From positions 1 through 10,118 of the forward strand of contig DETO01000068.1 of NCBI GenBank assembly GCA_002362135.1: a stretch of 10,118 nt of DNA. Direction: 5' to 3'. Below, piece after piece: positions 5,054-10,118 of the stretch. Made by a program: the position numbers and the translations under genes. Each line of letters begins with the position of its first letter. Position 1 is the stretch's first letter. The stretch is from Ruminococcus sp. UBA3286. Lineage in GTDB: Bacteria > Bacillota > Clostridia > Oscillospirales > Ruminococcaceae. The notes below the pieces were generated by a model. The model made no database searches. It was given only the letters and a program-made list of their open reading frames with translations, and was not told the origin of the DNA.

Positions 5054-5110
5054 TTTTCCACCGCCCCTACAACAACTACAATATTATATTTATATCTTAT
5101 TATATCTTAT
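5054..5110 (+). other. Candidate origin unwinding element (box, GC spacer, triplets, AT-rich tract)
   Basis: TTTTCCACC (5054-5062), the site here nearest the classical box apart from 2938-2946, is followed by GCCC and then by triplets including CTA at 5067 and 5076. After these the sequence is almost pure A/T from 5080 and includes the tandem decamer TATATCTTAT (5091-5100, 5101-5110). The order box, GC-rich spacer, DnaA-trio, AT-rich DNA is that described for bacterial basal unwinding elements, notably in B. subtilis. Only two triplets fit the trio strictly, so the call is tentative. Confidence 0.5.
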
Positions 5111-5181
5111 TTTTGTTTTCTTCTCTGCTTATCATAATTTCATCATATAACAAGTCGGCTTAACACAACTTAAAATTTAAG

Positions 5182-5209
5182 CTGACAGACATATAGAAAA
5201 TTATATATC
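5182..5209 (+). promoter_or_regulatory. Possible dnaN promoter
   Basis: CTGACA (5182-5187), a 16-base spacer and TATATC (5204-5209) each match five of six consensus bases. A start near 5216 would leave a leader of about 57 bases. Since no terminator is seen after dnaA, read-through from dnaA may also supply dnaN. Confidence 0.45.
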
Positions 5210-5248
5210 AGGATTTCCTGATCATCGCCATATACTTTCACATATGGC
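5207..5248 (+). other. Two adjacent inverted repeats before dnaN
   Basis: ATCAGGA-TT-TCCTGAT (5207-5222) is a 7-bp dyad overlapping the end of the possible -10, so it could be an operator. GCCATAT (5227-5233) and ATATGGC (5242-5248) form a 7-bp hairpin with an 8-base loop, 9 bases before the GGAGG Shine-Dalgarno (5258-5262). The repeats are clear; any role is inferred. Confidence 0.4.
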
Positions 5249-5272
5249 AGCTTATACGGAGGTATCTGTCAA

Positions 5273-6376
5273 ATGAAATTTATCTGTAATAAAACAGAAC
5301 TTAGTGAAGCTATAAATAATGTTTCACGTGCTGTTCCGCAAAAATCAACCATTCAGGCTCTCGAAGGCATAAAAGTAAAAGTTTCGCCCAACGAACTTGA
5401 ATTGACCGCATACAACCTTGAAATGGGTATCAGAACTACAATATCAGCCGTTACTCAGGACAGCGGAGAATTTGTAGTCAGCGCAAGACTGTTCAGCGAA
5501 TTCACACGCAGAATGTCGGGAGACGACATTACTATAGAAGTTGACGAAAACAACGTTGTACAGCTTTCATGCGTCGCAACGGAATGCAGCTTTTCAGCAA
5601 TTTCAGCCGAAGAATATCCCGATCTTCCCGTAGTAGACTCCAGACGCAGTTTTTCCGTAAAGCAGTCGGTTCTCCGTTCAATGATAAACATGACCAGCTA
5701 TGCCGTTGCTCAGAATGAAAGCAAGCCGATATTTACGGGCGAACTTTTCGATATCGAGGACGGAAAATTCACGCTTGTGGCTATCGACGGATTCCGCCTT
5801 GCTATCAGGACGGAAGATACCGAAACTTCCGAAAAATACAGTTTCGTAGTGCCGAAAAAGGCTCTTACGGAGGTTTCCACCCTTATCCGCGACGATTCCG
5901 ATAAAAACTGCGTGATCAGCGTAAACGACAGGCACATTATATTTGAGATCAACAATGTTTTCGTTATTTCACGGCTTCTTGAGGGCGCGTTCCATAATTA
6001 TAAACTAAGCATTCCCGACGGCTGCAAAACCGAAATTTTCGTCAATAAGAAAGATTTCTCAAATTGTCTCGAACGCTGCTCGCTTATAATCGACGATAAA
6101 AATAAATCGCCGATTCGCTGCGAAATTGGCGGCGGAGTAATGAAGATAAGCTGCAAAACGGCTGTAGGAAAGGTCAATGACGCGATATCGGCTGATATTT
6201 CCGGGGAAACGGTCACCATTGGTTTCAATAACAGACTGGTTCTGGACGCTCTTCGAGCAGCCGAGGGCGATAAGGTGAGAATTCGTCTCAACGGCGCGAT
6301 GAAAGTAATCGAGATACTTCCGCCAATGGGTGAAAATTATATCTTTCTTGTAATGCCTATTCAGTTAAAAAATTAA
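5273..6376 (+). CDS. dnaN: DNA polymerase III beta subunit (sliding clamp)
   Basis: Ring-shaped clamp that holds the replicative polymerase and many partner proteins on DNA. The 367-residue product begins MKFICNKTELSEAINNVSRAV and carries the three-repeat clamp fold. Recognisable pieces are ALEGIKVKV (29-37), AEEYPDLP in the first inter-domain region, LVAIDGFRLAI in the middle domain, and the ending YIFLVMPIQLKN, equivalent to the family's C-terminal MPMRL-type strand that lines the partner-binding cleft. Length matches the family (about 366). The ATG has GGAGG 10 bases upstream. It is the first gene of a tight cluster: rlbA starts 19 bases later. Nothing is missing or odd in the protein. Confidence 0.98.
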   Translation: MKFICNKTELSEAINNVSRAVPQKSTIQALEGIKVKVSPNELELTAYNLEMGIRTTISAVTQDSGEFVVSARLFSEFTRRMSGDDITIEVDENNVVQLSCVATECSFSAISAEEYPDLPVVDSRRSFSVKQSVLRSMINMTSYAVAQNESKPIFTGELFDIEDGKFTLVAIDGFRLAIRTEDTETSEKYSFVVPKKALTEVSTLIRDDSDKNCVISVNDRHIIFEINNVFVISRLLEGAFHNYKLSIPDGCKTEIFVNKKDFSNCLERCSLIIDDKNKSPIRCEIGGGVMKISCKTAVGKVNDAISADISGETVTIGFNNRLVLDALRAAEGDKVRIRLNGAMKVIEILPPMGENYIFLVMPIQLKN

Positions 6377-6395
6377 AGGGGAGTATTAAGAGAAA

Positions 6396-6611
6396 ATGCC
6401 CGAAAACAAAATAAAAATCACCACCGAATTCATCAAGCTTGACGCCCTGCTGAAATTTGCCTCTATGGTAGGTTCGGGCGGCGAAGCGAAAATGCTGATT
6501 CAGGACGGTCAGGTCACGGTAAACGGAGAAGTATGCACCATGCGCGGCAAAAAGATACGCGCAGGCGACAAAGTAGCCATAATCGGCGAAGCAGAGGTGG
6601 AAGTGTGCTGA
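6396..6611 (+). CDS. rlbA: S4-domain RNA-binding protein RlbA/YaaA
   Basis: Small 71-residue protein consisting mostly of one S4 RNA-binding domain (about residues 12-65). Typical S4 wording is IKLDALLKFASMVGSGGEAKMLI, then DGQVTVNGEVCTMRGKKIRAGDKV, with the conserved G-V-NG turn and basic loop. In B. subtilis the gene at this position between dnaN and recF (yaaA) was renamed rlbA for a part in large-subunit assembly. That function is carried over by family and position, not shown by the sequence. The GGGGAG at 6379-6384 lies about 11 bases before the ATG. The last 7 bases overlap the start of recF, indicating coupled translation. Confidence 0.92.
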   Translation: MPENKIKITTEFIKLDALLKFASMVGSGGEAKMLIQDGQVTVNGEVCTMRGKKIRAGDKVAIIGEAEVEVC

Positions 6612-7726
6612 TTACTTATGCCGAGATAGACGGATTTAAAAATCTGTCGAAGATCTCTTTCGCGCCCGATTGGAAATACAATATAATCGTCGGCGCGAAC
6701 GCTCAGGGCAAGACTAATCTCCTTGAGGCGATGTGGATATTGTCAGGCTGCAAAAGTTTCCGCGGCTCTAAGGAAAAAGATTATATCGCGCTCGGCGGAA
6801 GCAAAATGACGTCGAGCATAAAATTCCGTGACAGTCTGCGCGAACAGAAGATCAGCATAGAGATGAACAGATCGGCAAATTCAGGCAAAACTATCCACCT
6901 TAACGGCGTGAAGCAGAAAGGTACGGGTTCGCTTTTCGACGTGTTCAAATGCATTGCTTTTTCGCCCGACGACGAGGAGATAGTCAAAGGTTCTCCCGAA
7001 AGGCGGCGGAATTTCATCGATATGGCGGCATCGCAGCTTAATCCGCTGTTTGTCGCTCACATAAATAAAAGCAACGCCATTACGAATCAGCGCAACGCTC
7101 TTCTCAAATCCATTATGATGAAAGAAGAATCTCCCGATGTTCTGGACGCATGGGACAGGCAGGCTGCCCGCGAGGGCGCGTTGATTTCATATATGCGCGC
7201 CGATTATATCAAAAAAATAAACGAGATCAGCAGCAGGCTTTACAGCGCGATAACAGGCGGAAACGAAACTATGGAGCTGGATTACAGATCAAATGTGTAC
7301 CGTCCCGAAGATTTCGAGCTTCCCTGCGACGATGCCGCCGTCAATAAATATTACACGCGCCTGCATGAATTGGCGGATTACGATATCCGCACAGGCGTTA
7401 CCCACTGCGGAGTAAACCGCGACGACGTACTTATCAGGATAAACGGGGTCAGCGCTAAGGAATTCGGCTCGCAGGGGCAGAAAAAATCAGCCGCCCTTGT
7501 TATGAAGCTTGCTCAGGCGGAAATTTATAAAAAGCGCAGCAAGGAATCTCCCGTAGTATTTCTGGACGACGTTATGGGCGAACTCGACGAAAGCCGTCAG
7601 CGTTTTATCTTTGATATCATCAAAGATATGCAGGTATTTGTCACAACGCCGAACGAAAGCGCGCTGCTTCCCGAAATGAAAGGGAAAATTCTTCGTATCA
7701 GCAAGGGAACGATAATTAATGAATAA
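6605..7726 (+). CDS. recF: DNA replication and repair protein RecF
   Basis: SMC-like ATPase that, with RecO and RecR, loads RecA on single-stranded gaps. The 373-residue protein has Walker A GANAQGKT (residues 30-37), the ABC signature SQGQKKSAALVMKLAQAE starting at Ser289, Walker B VVFLDD with Asp321-Asp322, and the D-loop GELDESR directly after it. The start chosen is GTG 6605: GAGG at 6594-6597 lies 7 bases upstream, and the protein then begins VLITYAEIDGFKNL as RecF proteins do. The frame stays open upstream to an ATG at 6533, but those residues are the out-of-frame rlbA sequence and unlike RecF. It overlaps rlbA by 7 bases and remB by 8, so the three are surely cotranscribed. Confidence 0.97.
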   Translation: MLITYAEIDGFKNLSKISFAPDWKYNIIVGANAQGKTNLLEAMWILSGCKSFRGSKEKDYIALGGSKMTSSIKFRDSLREQKISIEMNRSANSGKTIHLNGVKQKGTGSLFDVFKCIAFSPDDEEIVKGSPERRRNFIDMAASQLNPLFVAHINKSNAITNQRNALLKSIMMKEESPDVLDAWDRQAAREGALISYMRADYIKKINEISSRLYSAITGGNETMELDYRSNVYRPEDFELPCDDAAVNKYYTRLHELADYDIRTGVTHCGVNRDDVLIRINGVSAKEFGSQGQKKSAALVMKLAQAEIYKKRSKESPVVFLDDVMGELDESRQRFIFDIIKDMQVFVTTPNESALLPEMKGKILRISKGTIINE

Positions 7727-7979
7727 CGCGGTATATCTGCATATAGGCAATAATTATTCGGTGGACGTCCGCAGTATCATCGGGATATTTGATATGGACA
7801 ACACTACCGTTACAGGCATCACGAAAAAGCTGCTTGATAAAGCTGAAAAGGAAAAAAGGCTGTTTTTAGCCACATATGAGCTTCCGAAAACTTTTATCGT
7901 GACTGCGGAAAAAATATATATATCCCAGCTTGCGGCAAGCACATTAAAAAAACGCCTTGCAAACGGCGGCGGTTATTAA
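7719..7979 (+). CDS. remB: DUF370 protein, RemB/YaaB-like
   Basis: Small 86-residue protein of the DUF370 (RemA/RemB-type) family. Family wording is clear: YLHIGNNYSVDVRSIIGIFDMDN (6-28), a variable middle, then PKTFIVTAEKIYISQLAASTLKKR (56-79). In B. subtilis the gene at this place, between recF and gyrB, is yaaB/remB, linked to control of biofilm matrix genes; the paralogue RemA is a DNA-binding activator. Whether this species uses it for matrix control is unknown. The ATG lies within the last codons of recF (8-base overlap), with AAGGGA at 7703-7708 as ribosome site. It is the last gene before the structured gap ahead of gyrB. Confidence 0.9.
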   Translation: MNNAVYLHIGNNYSVDVRSIIGIFDMDNTTVTGITKKLLDKAEKEKRLFLATYELPKTFIVTAEKIYISQLAASTLKKRLANGGGY

Positions 7980-8029
7980 GAATATGTTTACAGAAATTCA
8001 TTAGAGGCTGCCTAAACATGTTCTAAAGC

Positions 8030-8122
8030 AAAATCGCACAAAACACGCTTGACGGGTCTGTCTCTATTCATTAGCTGCTTTTATCAGTGAATAGTGATAA
8101 ATAGAGATCAAAGTGCGATTTG
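8030..8122 (+). other. Nested inverted repeats in the gyrB leader
   Basis: In the 166-base remB-gyrB gap, AAATCGCAC (8031-8039) pairs with GTGCGATTT (8113-8121), a perfect 9-bp outer stem. Inside it TCTCTATT (8061-8068) pairs with AATAGAGA (8100-8107), and TTATCA (8081-8086) with TGATAA (8095-8100). An alternative stem CTATTCA (8064-8070) with TGAATAG (8088-8094) excludes the middle one. The outer 3' arm ends 13 bases before the AGGAGG of gyrB. It may be a regulatory leader of gyrB or the remnant of a small inverted-repeat element. A TTGACG at 8049-8054 could be a -35 box, but no good -10 follows. Confidence 0.6.
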
Positions 8123-8134
8123 ATTTAATTACTC

Positions 8135-8140
8135 AGGAGG
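8135..8140 (+). promoter_or_regulatory. Shine-Dalgarno site fixing the gyrB start
   Basis: AGGAGG, 5 bases before ATG 8146. It lies inside the reading frame if an upstream GTG (8113) were used, so it favours the ATG. Confidence 0.85.
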
Positions 8141-8145
8141 TAATT

Positions 8146-10068
8146 ATGAGTCAGCAGAATAACAATTACGATGAAAACGACATACAAATTCTTGAAGGCC
8201 TTGAAGCTGTACGTAAGCGCCCCGGAATGTATATCGGCTCTACAGGCCCGAGCGGTCTCCATCATCTTGTCTATGAGATAGTGGACAACTCCATTGACGA
8301 AGCGCTTGCAGGCTATTGTACGGAGATAAAGGTCGAGATACTGAAAGGCGATATTATCCGCGTTTCGGACAACGGACGAGGAATCCCCGTCGGAATCCAC
8401 CCGAAAGAGGGAATTTCCGCGGCTACCGTAGTTTATACGATACTTCATGCAGGCGGAAAATTCGGCGGCGGCGGATATAAGGTATCGGGCGGTCTCCACG
8501 GCGTCGGAGCGTCGGTCGTCAACGCTCTTTCGGAGTGGCTGGAACTCACGGTAAAGGACGGCGAAAACGTCTGGTTTCAGCGATTTGAGCGCGGCAGTTA
8601 CAGTGAGGAACTGAAATCTGTCGGCAAAACCACGGAAACGGGAACGAGCGTTACTTTTAAAGCGGACGGCGAGATTTTCGAGAATACGGTATACGATTAC
8701 GAAGTGCTGCTGAAACGTCTCAGGGAGCAGGCTTTCCTCAATGCGGGCATAAAGATCAATTTTTCCGATCTCCGCGACGACGAGAATATACAGTCTGAAA
8801 CTCTTCACTATGAGGGCGGAATCAGACAGTTTGTGGAGCATATTCATGAAACCCGAGGCTACGAATCGCTCAGCGGAGACGTTATCTATTTTTCGGGAAC
8901 TCAGGGGGATTCCTTTGCGGAAATCGCGCTCCAGTACAACGACAGTTATAATGAAATAATACTTTCGTTTGCAAATAATATCCACACCAAAGACGGCGGT
9001 TCTCATGAAACGGGCTTTAAAAACGCTCTTACCAAGGTCATAAACGAATACGGCAAGAAAATGGGTCTGCTCAAAGAAAAAGAGCGTCTTACGGGCGACG
9101 ACGTCCGCGAGGGCTTAACGGCGATAATTTCGGTAAAACTTACGGAATGCGAGTTTGAGGGACAGACAAAGGGACGTCTCGGAAATCCCGAAGTAAAGCC
9201 GTTTATCGAAAAGCTTATCATGGAAAAGCTTATGAATTTTCTGGAGGAAAATCCTGCTGTTGCAAAGATAATTTTCGATAAGAGCGTTTCCGCCCTGAAA
9301 GCCCGTGAAGCCGCCAAAAGAGCGCGCGAAGCCGAGCGCAACAAGACTTTCGGCAAAACTTCGATGCCCGAAAAGCTTGCGGACTGCGCCGAGCGCGATA
9401 ACCGATATACGGAAATTTACATCGTCGAGGGAGATTCGGCGGGCGGTTCCGCAAAACAGGGACGAGACAGACGATATCAGGCTATCCTTTCGCTCTGGGG
9501 CAAGATGCTGAACGTTGAAAAGGCGCGAATCGATAAAATTTACAGCAATGAAAAGCTTGTCCCCGTCGTAACGGCTCTGGGAACGGGTATCGGCGAGGAA
9601 TTTGATATTGAAAAACTTCGCTACGGCAAAGTTATCATCATGGCTGATGCCGATGTTGACGGTATGCATATCAGAACCCTGCTGCTGACGTTCTTTTTCC
9701 GCTATATGCGCCCGCTTATCACCAACGGCAACGTTTATATCGCGCAGCCTCCCCTTTTCAAGGTGTGGCGCAATAAAGAGGAACGCTATGCGTTTTCCGA
9801 GGAAGAGCGCGATAAATATACTGCCGAGTTGTCGGAGGACGGCAAGTATAAAGTCGAGATACAGCGATATAAAGGTCTCGGTGAGATGGATCCCGAACAG
9901 CTGTGGGAAACGACTATGGATCCCGAACGGCGTACTATCGTTAAGATAAGCATGGAGGACGCATTAAAGGCGGACGAAGTATTCACTATCCTTATGGGCG
10001 ACAAGGTTGAACCAAGACGAAAGTTTATCGAGAAAAACGCAAAATTTGCGCAGAACCTCGATATATGA
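8146..10068 (+). CDS. gyrB: DNA gyrase subunit B
   Basis: ATPase subunit of DNA gyrase, which introduces negative supercoils with GyrA. The 640-residue protein has a GHKL ATPase domain: catalytic Glu44 and Asn48 in YEIVDNSIDEAL, Asp75 in SDNGRGIP, and the lid GGLHGVG at 115-121. The transducer domain follows. The TOPRIM domain has EGDSAGGSAKQGRDRR from Glu428 and DADVDG at 501-506. The C-terminus ends in the usual tail, with RYKGLGEMDPEQLWETTMDP. In the TOPRIM block the common ILPL(R/K)GK appears as ILSLWGK, with Ser449 and Trp451; Trp451 aligns with E. coli Lys447. Start ATG 8146 was chosen for its AGGAGG; the frame also opens at GTG 8113 inside the leader structure. Length fits the family. 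gyrA usually follows but lies beyond the window. Confidence 0.98.
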   Translation: MSQQNNNYDENDIQILEGLEAVRKRPGMYIGSTGPSGLHHLVYEIVDNSIDEALAGYCTEIKVEILKGDIIRVSDNGRGIPVGIHPKEGISAATVVYTILHAGGKFGGGGYKVSGGLHGVGASVVNALSEWLELTVKDGENVWFQRFERGSYSEELKSVGKTTETGTSVTFKADGEIFENTVYDYEVLLKRLREQAFLNAGIKINFSDLRDDENIQSETLHYEGGIRQFVEHIHETRGYESLSGDVIYFSGTQGDSFAEIALQYNDSYNEIILSFANNIHTKDGGSHETGFKNALTKVINEYGKKMGLLKEKERLTGDDVREGLTAIISVKLTECEFEGQTKGRLGNPEVKPFIEKLIMEKLMNFLEENPAVAKIIFDKSVSALKAREAAKRAREAERNKTFGKTSMPEKLADCAERDNRYTEIYIVEGDSAGGSAKQGRDRRYQAILSLWGKMLNVEKARIDKIYSNEKLVPVVTALGTGIGEEFDIEKLRYGKVIIMADADVDGMHIRTLLLTFFFRYMRPLITNGNVYIAQPPLFKVWRNKEERYAFSEEERDKYTAELSEDGKYKVEIQRYKGLGEMDPEQLWETTMDPERRTIVKISMEDALKADEVFTILMGDKVEPRRKFIEKNAKFAQNLDI

Positions 10069-10118
10069 CAATACACGGAAATTAATTTTCACTTGTGCGG
10101 CATTATGCAAGGGGACGC

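Larger units (their letters stand above)
4662..5272. other. oriC, downstream part: non-coding region between dnaA and dnaN
   Basis: This 611-base gap has no credible gene. From left to right it holds DnaA-box-like sites and a 15-bp inverted repeat (4689-4756), an exact box (4830-4838), scattered weak boxes and a palindrome ACAACGTTGT (4997-5006), a TTTTCCACC box with a GC-rich spacer and an AT-rich tract (5054-5110), and finally the dnaN promoter and leader. In B. subtilis the matching gap holds incC and the unwinding element, so replication probably starts here. Confidence 0.8.

Noticed and set aside
6533..6604. Earlier ATG start for recF
   Set aside because: The added residues are rlbA read in another frame; GTG 6605 has a good GAGG site and gives the normal RecF N-terminus.
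8113..8145. GTG start for gyrB inside the leader
   Set aside because: The AGGAGG lies after it and 5 bases before ATG 8146, and GyrB proteins normally begin shortly before the ILEGLEAVRKRPGMYIG block.
8125..9006. Minus-strand open frame of about 293 codons opposite gyrB
   Set aside because: Antisense to the GyrB ATPase domain and without recognisable domains or ribosome site.
10069..10118. Features after gyrB
   Set aside because: The last 50 bases contain no stem with a T run, no ribosome site and no recognisable start; nothing can be supported.

Overview
This window spans the replication-origin region of a Bacillota chromosome. The gene order is jag (partial), yidC, yidD, rnpA and rpmH on the minus strand, then a non-coding gap, then dnaA, dnaN, an S4-domain gene (rlbA/yaaA), recF, a DUF370 gene (remB/yaaB) and gyrB on the plus strand. 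This is the conserved arrangement known from Bacillus and the clostridia. Protein wording such as the GyrB TOPRIM block, the short clamp and the DUF370 protein points to the clostridial side, most likely a Ruminococcus-like member of the Oscillospirales. That placement is inferred from recalled family appearance, not from a search.

Left arm (1-2583, minus strand): RNA-surface and membrane-biogenesis genes read away from the origin. rpmH has a perfect consensus promoter and is followed by a strong intrinsic terminator. About 200 bases of structured leader then precede rnpA. rnpA, yidD, yidC and jag follow closely, with a 1-base stop/start overlap between rnpA and yidD. yidC appears to begin at a TTG codon that overlaps a 6-residue minimal ORF. 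The jag reading frame runs off the left edge inside an 18-bp tandem repeat that encodes Pro-Val-Val-Glu-Glu type hexapeptides.

Origin (2584-3287 and 4662-5272): two non-coding stretches flank dnaA, as in the bipartite B. subtilis origin. Both are full of a 9-mer, TTTTCAACA, on either strand: seven exact copies and about ten close variants. It differs at two positions from the classical DnaA box TTATCCACA. The second stretch also has a perfect 15-bp inverted repeat carrying box-like ends. Near its right side, a TTTTCCACC box is followed by a GC-rich spacer, CTA-containing triplets and an AT-rich tract with a tandem decamer; this is the best candidate for the unwinding site. The dnaA promoter lies among the boxes, and two boxes sit in its 5' leader, suggesting autoregulation.

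Right arm (5273-10068, plus strand): dnaN, rlbA, recF and remB are tightly packed. Gaps and overlaps are 19, 7 and 8 bases, so they form an operon for the clamp, ribosome assembly, recombination repair and a small regulator. gyrB follows after a 166-base gap that contains nested inverted repeats able to form alternative hairpins. The protein genes look intact and ordinary. The most interesting material is in the non-coding DNA: the variant DnaA boxes, the long inverted repeat, and the structured leaders of rnpA and gyrB.
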